A DNA stretch of 64,000 nt, taken from assembly GCF_000970205.1 (NCBI RefSeq), contig NZ_CP009512.1, forward strand, positions 62,001 through 126,000. The letters are read 5' to 3'. The notes under the pieces are model-generated. The model was given only the letters and a program-made list of their open reading frames with translations. It ran no database searches and was not told the origin of the DNA. Shown piece after piece: positions 1 through 7,217 of the stretch; within the stretch, counting starts at the first letter, position 1; each line of letters starts with the position of its first letter. Both the position numbers and the translations under genes were made by a program. The stretch is from Methanosarcina mazei S-6 (GTDB lineage Archaea > Halobacteriota > Methanosarcinia > Methanosarcinales > Methanosarcinaceae).

Positions 1-220
1 TTAGTTTTTGATACTTAAAAGGTGTGAAGGTGATGTCTGAGATAATAATAGAATGTGTATGATAGAATGTGTAAAACGAATTTGAATATCAGGCAGATTA
101 AATGCTCCGAATATAAATAACCGCTCGGATATAAAAAATCAAAGTATGAAAAAAACCTGAGGATGCATAAAATTTCAGGTAAGAAAAACGGAAAAATAAT
201 TCATGAAAAATTACTCTTAA

Positions 221-295
221 TAGCGGGGGATGGATTCGAACCATCGGTCTACGGGTTATGAGCCCGTCGGGATCTCCTGGCTACCCCACCCCGCT
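221..295 (-). tRNA. Initiator tRNA-Met (CAT), copy 1
   Basis: The reverse strand folds into a full 75-nt cloverleaf without CCA. The acceptor stem is AGCGGGG/CCCCGCT with discriminator A, the anticodon loop CTCATAA carries CAT, and the T arm reads GATGG-TTCGAAT-CCATC. The A1-U72 pair and the three consecutive G-C pairs closing the anticodon stem (GGG/CCC) are marks of archaeal initiator rather than elongator tRNA. It is identical to the second copy, 63 nt away. No separate TATA box is visible in the gap, so the two may be cotranscribed from the promoter upstream of copy 2. Confidence 0.96.
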
Positions 296-358
296 ACGGG
301 GTTTGCTGATTATTTTACAAAAGGATTATTATCATGAAGAGATGCGAAACTTTCCTTA

Positions 359-433
359 TAGCGGGGGATGGATTCGAACCATCGGTCTACGGGTTATGAG
401 CCCGTCGGGATCTCCTGGCTACCCCACCCCGCT
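359..433 (-). tRNA. Initiator tRNA-Met (CAT), copy 2
   Basis: This is an exact 75-nt duplicate of the tRNA at 221-295, and the next five bases at the 5' side are also shared. It has the same initiator features (A1-U72, GGG/CCC anticodon stem, CAT anticodon). It is the promoter-proximal copy: a TATA-like box lies about 65 bp upstream of its 5' end. Confidence 0.96.
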
Positions 434-492
434 ACGGGGCTTTATACTTCAGGCATTATGCCCGAGACAGCTATCAGAACATACTAACGATT

Positions 493-506
493 ACTTATAT
501 ACTTTT
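493..506 (-). promoter_or_regulatory. TATA box of the tRNA-Met pair
   Basis: On the minus strand this reads AAAAGTATATAAGT, a good archaeal box A. Transcription would start about 25 nt downstream, near 473, giving a leader of roughly 40 nt before the first tRNA. Inferred from sequence only. Confidence 0.55.
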
Positions 507-674
507 CGCTCACCTGTAATCTTGCAGGAAAATCCGGATGACGGTCATGTCCGATTTAAAAACTTCGCCAAACTCCTCTATTTTACCCGTCTTTATTTCA
601 GGTTTCATTTCTAATAGCTGTTTTTCAGGCTTTTTCGGGAAAGATATTTGAAAGCTGAAGTCCCACGTTATATT

Positions 675-866
675 ATGACCAGATGTTTGTTTTGCGGGGC
701 TTATTGTGAAGTAAAATGCGGTGTCTACTGTGAAAGCTATTCAGGAAACACGGAAGAAAAAGAACATACGGAAGACGCAAACATACTTGGGTGTACCCAG
801 ATAGGCACCTCGTATATCTGCGACAGCTGCCTCAAAGATCTTAAAGAAGCTCTCGGGCTCTTATAA
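675..866 (+). CDS. Cysteine-rich microprotein (63 aa)
   Basis: A small protein that I do not recognise. Counting from the ATG, cysteines sit at about residues 4, 7, 11, 15 and 19, then near 40, and a final C-x2-C pair near 47-50 (CDSC). This spacing suggests a small metal-binding fold. A TTG at 648 would add nine residues, but neither start has a convincing Shine-Dalgarno. The protein is acidic in the middle and has no membrane segment. It stands alone between the tRNA promoter and a convergent lipoprotein gene. That it is expressed is an inference from the dense, ordered cysteines. Confidence 0.55.
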   Translation: MTRCLFCGAYCEVKCGVYCESYSGNTEEKEHTEDANILGCTQIGTSYICDSCLKDLKEALGLL

Positions 867-962
867 AGCTCTTGAAGCCGATGCGGTCCTTAAGAGAAAT
901 ATTTCATGCCTCTATGAGGAGAAAGTAAAAAGAATCAGAGGCATGAAAAATGAGATTACTGC

Positions 963-1796
963 TCAGAAAACATCAACATTAAGTATAAATCTGTCTTCGG
1001 TTCCTGTTTCATTTTCCCAGGGCCTTTTATATACCGCTGTTACTTGCTGGGCGCCCTCGGAATCCGCTTTAATTTCCCACTCACGGACTCCTCCAGCACC
1101 AACAAGAGGTGGAGTATCCTCCTGAGAGTCTGGGGAATAAAATGTTCCATTGATATCAGTGAGATTAAGTCCCTGGCTCAGGTTTAATTCCCACAAATAG
1201 CCTGTAGACGGGTTATCCTTAAGTCTAAGATAGAAACTCTCGCCCTATTCGATATTTATATTTGTCCCATTACCAGCTTCTGTTACTACCTGCTGTCCCG
1301 GTGGCATAGAGTCCGGCGTCTCCTTAAGGATATTATCGACAGTAAGTTCAAAAGATCCGGTCACTCCATTTACATTTACAGTATAATTTCCGGCTCTGAG
1401 ACCCTGGACTTCCAGGGGGATCGTTTCCCTGAAGCTCTCTATAGCCTGGGTGCAGATTGCATCTTTTGGACGCTTTGTCGTGATATTGATATTGAAGGTC
1501 TCTCCTTCCCTTTCGGTCTTTATTTCGTCAATCCTGGTGCATCCATCAGGCAGATAGCCTTCTGCTATTACATTTATCTGCACTGGAAAAGATTCCATAA
1601 TCAGAATATCAATACTCTCCACATTTGCCATACCGTAAGTGTATTCTATTTCAGTGGTGTTATTCTGCTCGTCCTCGACGTTTTCAACACAGCCGGAAAG
1701 AGCAACTATAAAGAATGTAAACAGGACTGCTGTCAATCTTACAGTTTTGACATGCCTGATACTTTTTATGTACTTTCCATCTATTCTTCCTTTCAT
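963..1796 (-). CDS. Lipoprotein with C-terminal chagasin (I42) domain, in-frame TAG at codon 184
   Basis: The reading frame is 277 codons plus a TGA stop, with one internal amber codon (complement of 1245-1247). Residues 1-183 hold a signal peptide ending in a lipobox (ALSGC) and a secreted beta-type domain. Right after the TAG the frame continues with GESFYLRLKDNPSTGYLWEL and then carries the three chagasin protease-inhibitor motifs: NPSTGY, GAGG and the RPW loop (YKRPWE). Chagasin domains normally begin a few residues before the NPTTGY loop, so the amber lies inside the domain. Either the TAG is read through (pyrrolysine in Methanosarcina) or this is a very recent nonsense mutation. The family inhibits papain-like cysteine proteases; the target here is unknown. 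Confidence 0.8.
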
Positions 1797-2036
1797 CTGT
1801 CTCCCTCTTCTTTTAATATATAGATGAAAAAATAAGCCTGTTCCAATTTATCTTTTGCTTAAACTTCAGTTCTGTTCGTAGCTTTCATTTTTTAATCCGG
1901 AATTCTTAAGCAGAAGCATTTAAAAAATGAAAAAGTAAAAAACCGGTTTTTAAATTTCCGGTTTCAATATCAGGGTTTTTAATGGAAGGATAAAGTGTAT
2001 CAGGGGAATAATTCCGGTAATCTTTATTTCTTATTT

Positions 2037-2834
2037 TCAGGATCCATCCTTTAATTCCTGAGCCTGGTTTTTATAATGGAGAATAAGCTCTTCCGCCCAT
2101 TTCAGAGAGGCAGGCTCGAAAGCCACGATACTTTCCTGATCATAGGCTCCTTTCCATGTGAGAAAATCTGCCATCATAAAATGCTCGGTTTTTGTAAGCA
2201 TAGCTATTTTCAGTTCATCAGTGCAAACAAAAAGCTGTCTGTTTTTCCTGGCAATATAAAGTTTCAGCTCTTCCCCAAAGTCTTTTTTTAACCTTTCATA
2301 AATTCTTTCTGTCACTATGAGTGTAATTTCAATATCTTCACCTTCGATTCTTAGAAATATTTCCGGGAATGCCGGATGAAATATTGAAGATAAAGACAAT
2401 ATTCTTTTTGATTTCTCTATGTTTTTCAGAAATACCGGGGAAGTCTCGAAAATTTTGTCAGGATCGGGTTTTACAAGAGAATATGGTTTTAATTCATTAA
2501 GTCTCTCAAGGAATTCAGGAGATAGATCACTGAGATCACGTTCCTGCCAGAAATTTTTATGCTCTTCAATGACCTCAAGAGTGTTAAGCAGAGGCTTCAT
2601 TTTTTCTACCAGAATTTCTGCCAGATGGGTAAGTCTGTATTCTTTATCATCCTGAATAATAAGAAATTCTTCCTTTAGCTTTTTAATCTGCGGAAGCATT
2701 CCTGTAGGGGTGACATTAAGAGTATCTACTATTTCTTCTATTGTCTTCCCTCCATCTCTGAGAAGTATTAAAAGGTCCTTTCTTTTCTGAGACATGAAGA
2801 GCAGGTCTATTAACATTCTATCCATTGTTTTCAC
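2037..2834 (-). CDS. Msr-type winged-helix transcription regulator (265 aa)
   Basis: The N-terminal 80 residues form a winged helix (KRKDLLILLRDGGKTIEEIV, then a recognition helix around TPTGMLPQIKKL). The remainder matches the FilR1/DUF1724 sensor region of the regulators expanded in Methanosarcina, some of which control methanol methyltransferase operons. Length fits the family. No methyltransferase operon is adjacent, so the target cannot be read from context. It is monocistronic and divergent from the phosphoribosyltransferase; the shared 450-bp upstream region is AT-rich. Family assignment is firm, regulon unknown. Confidence 0.82.
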   Translation of the reverse strand: MKTMDRMLIDLLFMSQKRKDLLILLRDGGKTIEEIVDTLNVTPTGMLPQIKKLKEEFLIIQDDKEYRLTHLAEILVEKMKPLLNTLEVIEEHKNFWQERDLSDLSPEFLERLNELKPYSLVKPDPDKIFETSPVFLKNIEKSKRILSLSSIFHPAFPEIFLRIEGEDIEITLIVTERIYERLKKDFGEELKLYIARKNRQLFVCTDELKIAMLTKTEHFMMADFLTWKGAYDQESIVAFEPASLKWAEELILHYKNQAQELKDGS

Positions 2835-3281
2835 TTTCCAGACTTTACCTCTGCAGAAATGCTCTTTGCCTCTGCAGAATTGTTATTTTTGACTTTTCCT
2901 GCTTGCCGGTAATCTTCCAGAACTTGAACTTACTGCCCAAGAAACCATAATATCTAAAAAATCATTAATATAATGCTTAGTTTTAAACGTTTTTTGGAAT
3001 AATATTTTAACTGCTTTTGAAATAATATTTTAACTGCATTCGAATATATCAACAAAGTTTCAGGTCTTTATGCATGTAAGGTTTTCAATCCACTTTAAAA
3101 TATTTCTTTTCAATTCTTTCCCAAACTATTTTTTGACAAGATAAGAAAACTTAAAGCCTATGGGCTAAATTATATAATCTCGAAGGTGGTGCCTGGGCAT
3201 GCGTGCCCCCCAAACAGCATAATTTCCTGTCAATACCGGGTTTCGGATCCGGGAGGGTTTTATATAGAATCGTTTAGATGC
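2835..3281. other. Intergenic region with divergent promoters
   Basis: AT-rich spacer between a minus-strand regulator and a plus-strand phosphoribosyltransferase. It contains a near-direct repeat (gaataatattttaactgc, about 2998 and 3021) and a TATA-like AAATTATATAAT around 3167-3178, which would place the plus-strand transcription start near 3200. A GGGCATGCGTGCCC hairpin follows at about 3196-3209 in the probable 5' leader. Confidence 0.5.
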
Positions 3282-3956
3282 GTGCTTACAAATTGGGATT
3301 ATATTTACAATCTGTGCCGAAACATTTCAAGAGAAGTCAAAAGTTCCGGTTACGAGCCGGATGTTATTATTGCACTGGCCAGAGGAGGCTGGTTTGCAGG
3401 ACGCGTGCTATGTGATTTTCTGGGACTTGATGACCTGTCCAGTCTTAAGGTCGAGCACTATATAGGGGCTGTAGCTATTGACACCGGTGAACCGTATATA
3501 CGGTATCCTCTTTCTGATAATGTAATTAAAGGTAAAAAAGTGCTTATTGTAGATGATATTGTGGATACCGGGGAAAGTATGATCAGCGCTAAAACTTATG
3601 TGGAAAGCAGAAATCCCAGCGAGGTACGGACTGCTTCCTTGCAGTACCTGGGAAGCTCAAAAATAGATCCTGATTATGTAGGAGAACGTCTTGAAGATTG
3701 GGCATGGATTGTTTATCCCTGGAATTTTATGGAAGACATGATAAGCATTCTGACAAAAAACATGAGAAAAGAACCAGAAAAGCACTGGAGTTTAGAAGAT
3801 ATTAAACATAGCCTTTACATAAATCATGCCCTTGACCCTGTGGTTTTTGAAATTACTCAACCTGGCAGGCTTCAGGAAGTTCTGGAAGAAATGGATCGAA
3901 TCCATAGAACTACTTCCAATGTTATTAATAGGAAAAAGTACTGGAGACTTTTATAA
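3282..3956 (+). CDS. Phosphoribosyltransferase (PRTase), 224 aa
   Basis: Type I PRTase carrying the PRPP-binding signature VLIVDDIVDTGES around residue 87 and the IALARGGWFAGR loop near the N terminus, as in archaeal hypoxanthine/xanthine/guanine PRTases. It would transfer phosphoribose from PRPP to a nucleobase. The frame stays open to a GTG at 3186, but that codon precedes the transcription start predicted from the TATA-like box near 3170. The GTG at 3282 (LTNWDYIYN) gives the usual N terminus. Base specificity cannot be decided from sequence. Monocistronic. Confidence 0.8.
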   Translation: MLTNWDYIYNLCRNISREVKSSGYEPDVIIALARGGWFAGRVLCDFLGLDDLSSLKVEHYIGAVAIDTGEPYIRYPLSDNVIKGKKVLIVDDIVDTGESMISAKTYVESRNPSEVRTASLQYLGSSKIDPDYVGERLEDWAWIVYPWNFMEDMISILTKNMRKEPEKHWSLEDIKHSLYINHALDPVVFEITQPGRLQEVLEEMDRIHRTTSNVINRKKYWRLL

Positions 3957-4318
3957 AATAGATTTTTATGTCATGTTCTCGATAATTGTTTTTGATGTAA
4001 ATTTTGATGTAAATAATCTGCATCGGGTAAGGTAAATAATGAGTAAATAAGAGTAAATAAGAGTAAAAACTTCGGGTTAAAGCAGGTCTTTTGAATTTGC
4101 TAAATAAAAAAACTGTAAATACAAATATACATATTTATTAAAGGTATTATTTAAGACAACATTTGAGAAGTATAACATAAGCGTTTATTTCGTGTAAATA
4201 AATCCATACTTAACAGGGTACCGTTCAAATTATTAATTTAAGGTATATATGCAATTAAGATGCATTAGAGCTGTATACTACAGCATTTACGTTTGTATTA
4301 CTGATTACTGGTGAACTC
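3957..4318. other. Intergenic, nothing recognised
   Basis: AT-rich spacer with short reiterations (taaataagag twice near 4040-4065). Probable promoter elements of the zinc-ribbon gene lie near 4240-4280. I see no gene. Confidence 0.4.
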
Positions 4319-4762
4319 ATGCCCCATAGATGTACCAGATGCGGAACCATTTTTGAAGACGGGGATTCTGTAATCCTCAGCGGCTGCCCAAGCTGCGGCT
4401 GGAATAAATTTCTTTATGTGAAACAGGATCCGGAAGGTTTGGAAAACCCGGGAAGAGCCGCTCTGGAAGAACAAAAGCTGGATCTTGAAGCCTCTCTGGA
4501 CGAGGTTGTCAGAAATATTGACGAAGCCCTCGCATCCGAAGAAAAAGAGAAGGAACACGAATCAGGGAGCGAAACTAAAACTGAGGAGGAGAGGGTGGAA
4601 TCTGTGAGGATTCTTGGTCCCGGCTCTTACGAACTTAATCTGGATTCTCTTTTAGAGCGCAAGGAGCTTGTTATGGCAATCAGGGAAGAAGGTTCATATG
4701 CACTCCACTTGCCTTCTGTTTTTAATCAGCAAAAGAAAAACAAAAAGAGAAACCAGGATTAA
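4319..4762 (+). CDS. Zinc-ribbon protein, OapC/ArvC (former DUF2072) family
   Basis: 147 aa. An N-terminal zinc ribbon (CTRCG, then CPSCGW, residues 5-24) is followed by an acidic, Glu/Lys-rich linker and a conserved C-terminal patch (ILGPGSYELNLDSLLER, then the EEGSYALHLPS segment). This is the arrangement of the archaeal COG3364 family of Zn-ribbon proteins. The cellular role is not established; family members are sometimes linked by name to replication-origin neighbourhoods. The start ATG has GGTGA just upstream. Standalone gene. Confidence 0.75.
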   Translation: MPHRCTRCGTIFEDGDSVILSGCPSCGWNKFLYVKQDPEGLENPGRAALEEQKLDLEASLDEVVRNIDEALASEEKEKEHESGSETKTEEERVESVRILGPGSYELNLDSLLERKELVMAIREEGSYALHLPSVFNQQKKNKKRNQD

Positions 4763-5085
4763 AGAGAGAAGATAATTTCTCATTTTTATAAAGTTTTCCA
4801 TCTTAAATCTATTCTTGAATTCCTTGTTTTTTCTATCTTGTATTTATCTTGAATTTCTTAATTTTGTCTATCTTGTATTTATTCTTGAATTTCTTAATTT
4901 TTTAATTATATTAGCTTCAATCCGGCTCTTTATATACATTTTTTTCATTTCGTGAAGCTTTACTTTTTTGCTATTTTTCGATATAATGTAAAAAGATTGA
5001 AATAAAAAGAAAATGTTATTTATGATATGCAATAATTGATTTTTTACTTGATAATTTGAATCTATTTATTAGTGCCGGGATTTAA
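4763..5085. repeat. Imperfect about 40-bp direct repeats in a spacer
   Basis: Between about 4810 and 4905 the phrases cttgaatttcttaattttg and tctatcttgtatttat recur two to three times in tandem. The rest is AT-rich and probably holds the promoter of the next gene. No ORF of note. Confidence 0.6.
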
Positions 5086-5793
5086 ATGAAAATGGACAGC
5101 TTGGGGATAATCTCATTAATTGCAGTCTTTCTGGGTCTGGTTGCTCTTTCAGGATATCTGATTTTAGCTGATGATAGTAATAAAACCAGAACTCCTGGAA
5201 TTGCTGGAAGACCACCTGATAAGATCAATTCAAATGAAGAAATACTTAAGAATTTTTCAAAGACTTCTGATAATATAGTTGAAAAGGTTGAGGTTCAGAA
5301 TATTTCATTTGAGTCTCAAAAATACTGGGACGGGTTTGAAACTGTTACAATAAATGTTGAGGAATTTGAAAGCGCCGCTGCAAATGGAAATTTAAGCCTC
5401 AGATTACTGGAGAATGATTTTGAGATACAGATTAAAAAGATTTCCAGACTTAATGGAGGAAAGTCGTACCAGTATTCTGGGTATGTTAAAGACGTGCCTC
5501 AAAGTGAGGCAACTTTCTATGTCTCCGGAGAATTACTTAGCGGTTCTATAAAGTTTGAAGATCTTATGTACAATATTGCAGTAAGCTCTGAAATAAAAGA
5601 CAAAAAAACCGTTTATATTGTATTTATTACAGACTGGAAAAAGGACAGAGAAAGGCTGAAAAGCTGGTTAAATCCCCTGAAATATTTTTCCTTTGGTAAG
5701 AAGGGAGATATTAATGTGACACCAGCCATGTCTCCTGCAAACCTCAACTCTACTTATAACCTGTCAGGAACAGCCGGCACCATCCGGGGATAA
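5086..5793 (+). CDS. Membrane-anchored extracellular protein resembling a metalloprotease propeptide domain
   Basis: 235 aa. Residues about 5-28 form a signal anchor (LGIISLIAVFLGLVALSGYL), with the rest outside. Residues 95-195 (LSLRLLENDFEIQIKKI through the SGELLSGSIKFEDLMYNIAV region to YIVFITDW) resemble the beta-rich propeptide-like domain found before catalytic domains of secreted methanogen metalloproteases. No HExxH follows; the protein ends in a Ser/Asn/Thr-rich tail. It may be an orphan regulatory domain or the remains of a longer gene. The resemblance is judged by eye and needs a profile search. No operon partner. Confidence 0.6.
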   Translation: MKMDSLGIISLIAVFLGLVALSGYLILADDSNKTRTPGIAGRPPDKINSNEEILKNFSKTSDNIVEKVEVQNISFESQKYWDGFETVTINVEEFESAAANGNLSLRLLENDFEIQIKKISRLNGGKSYQYSGYVKDVPQSEATFYVSGELLSGSIKFEDLMYNIAVSSEIKDKKTVYIVFITDWKKDRERLKSWLNPLKYFSFGKKGDINVTPAMSPANLNSTYNLSGTAGTIRG

Positions 5794-5838
5794 TCTTAAA
5801 GCAGGGGTCAGGATATGCAGAAAATAGAAAAAGAAAGA

Positions 5839-5975
5839 AATTTAAAACAAAAGTAAGCAATTTAAAACAAAAATTTGTAATTTAAAACAAAAATTTGTAA
5901 TTTAAATGAAAATAAGTAACCTGATACGAAAATAATCGATTTAAAATGAAATATGTAATTTAAAGTGGAAATAAT
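5839..5975. repeat. Degenerate 20-bp tandem repeat, five copies
   Basis: The unit aatttaaaacaaaaatttgt is repeated at 20-bp spacing from 5839. The second and third units are identical; the last two are diverged. Intergenic, with no coding potential. Confidence 0.75.
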
Positions 5976-6212
5976 CCAATTGCCTGATTTGATATTTTAG
6001 TAATTTTGTGAGAAATTAGCAGTCATTTTATCTTTCATTTGCTTAATATTCTTTAGCGATATATCCTTTAATTTTTTATTACATAATTACAGGCGTTTTC
6101 ATCCTTTGTGGATTCAAGTTTTGCGGGTTTTGTGATGATAAGAGAGCTTACCTTACTGATAAATTTCATCTTATTTTCAAATCATCCGAATATAAAGAGT
6201 TTGATGGAAAAG

Positions 6213-6271
6213 CTTATATATTATAACCGCTAACTAATGGTTACTAACTATTAATCTCGCAATACGGTTAG
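6213..6271 (+). promoter_or_regulatory. Promoter with HSR1-like operator
   Basis: A TATA box (TTATATATT, 6214-6222) is followed by CTAAC-N5-GTTAC at 6230-6244, then CTAAC at 6244-6248 and GTTAG at 6267-6271. The motif reported for Archaeoglobus HSR1 is CTAAC-N5-GTTAG; the first site differs at one base. The site overlaps the expected transcription start (about 6245), which suits a repressor. It lies some 280 bp upstream of the regulator's own ATG, so autoregulation and a long leader are inferred. Confidence 0.65.
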
Positions 6272-6524
6272 TACTCTGATCAGGGTTATCTGTAAATTTT
6301 GAAATATAGATCAGTAACATTATTTTTACCTGAAACCTGGCTTCCAGACGATAATTCCAGTAATTTGGGTAGAACATTAGCTTCCAATATTGTATTAATT
6401 AAAAAATATGTAATTAATTATTCAAAATTACATAAAAACAGAACCGTAAACTCATCATTAATTAACTCATCATTAATTAATAGTAATTTCAATAGTAAAT
6501 TTCAGCGATCACCAGAGGGGGAAA

Positions 6525-7217
6525 ATGGACCCAGCAAAATTACTTGACATCCTGGGGAATGAAAACCGCAGGAAGATAATTCAGCTTCTTGCAAACCGCC
6601 CCTGCTATGTCAGTGAGATTTCAGGCAGGCTGGGGGTAGGACCAAAGGCGATTATCAGTCACCTTAGCCTGTTAGAACAGGCAGGGCTGATCGAGTGCAG
6701 TGTGGACGAGCAAAGGCGCAAATATTTCAATATTGCAAATAATGTGCGGCTTGAGGTATCTGTATCACCTTATTCATATACGATGGCTCTTCAGGACATC
6801 AACTTCGACAGGGAGAAAAAACGGGAAAGTTATGCTGTCGAAAATAATGGACCTGCTACCAGAGATGAATCATCCTGCTTCTTCCTGAAGCTGAGCGAAA
6901 GGCTCCGTGAACTTAGAATAAAACAGGAAGAGCTTGCACAGATGCAGAAACAACTTCAGGCTGAATATACGGAATTGATGGATAAATGCCTGGATTCCAT
7001 CGAGGATATTGCCAGAAACCCTGTAGAATGTGAGCTTCTGTTCGAGCTTTTGAAAAACGAGGCTACAGCGGCAGTCCTTTGCTATAACCTGCGTCTGCAT
7101 CCCAGCATTATAAACTCTAACCTTATGGATCTTGCAGAAAGAGGCTTTGTTGAGTATACGATCAAAAATAGCCAGCAGTACTGGAAAATATGTGAGACCG
7201 GAGTTGAAAATAAATGA
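6525..7217 (+). CDS. ArsR-type heat-shock regulator, HSR1-like
   Basis: 230 aa. The N-terminal winged helix ([20 protein letters not shown], then the recognition helix region [14 protein letters not shown]) is of ArsR type. A coiled coil (about residues 120-160, [19 protein letters not shown]) and a second helical region follow. It overlaps the next gene by four bases (ATGA), so it is cotranscribed with cdc48 and probably hsp20. The same order, regulator-cdc48-hsp20, is the HSR1 operon of Archaeoglobus fulgidus (AF1298-AF1296). The start has a strong GAGGGGG about 7 nt upstream. Repressor function is inferred from synteny and the operator. Confidence 0.82.
   Translation: MDPAKLLDILGNENRRKIIQLLANRPCYVSEISGRLGVGPKAIISHLSLLEQAGLIECSVDEQRRKYFNIANNVRLEVSVSPYSYTMALQDINFDREKKRESYAVENNGPATRDESSCFFLKLSERLRELRIKQEELAQMQKQLQAEYTELMDKCLDSIEDIARNPVECELLFELLKNEATAAVLCYNLRLHPSIINSNLMDLAERGFVEYTIKNSQQYWKICETGVENK

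Noticed and set aside
258-614. 118-codon plus-strand frame with an internal repeat
   Set aside because: It is the complement of the two identical tRNA-Met genes; the repeated peptide is the tRNA sequence read through.
943-1125. 60-codon plus-strand frame
   Set aside because: Antisense shadow of the chagasin domain, which has clear motifs on the other strand.
3186-3281. 32-residue N-terminal extension of the phosphoribosyltransferase
   Set aside because: It precedes the transcription start predicted from the TATA-like box and adds non-conserved sequence; the GTG at 3282 gives the usual start.
6299-6547. 82-codon frame upstream of the HSR1-like gene
   Set aside because: AT-driven leader with repeated ttaattaactcatcat words and no Shine-Dalgarno; it overlaps the real start in another frame.
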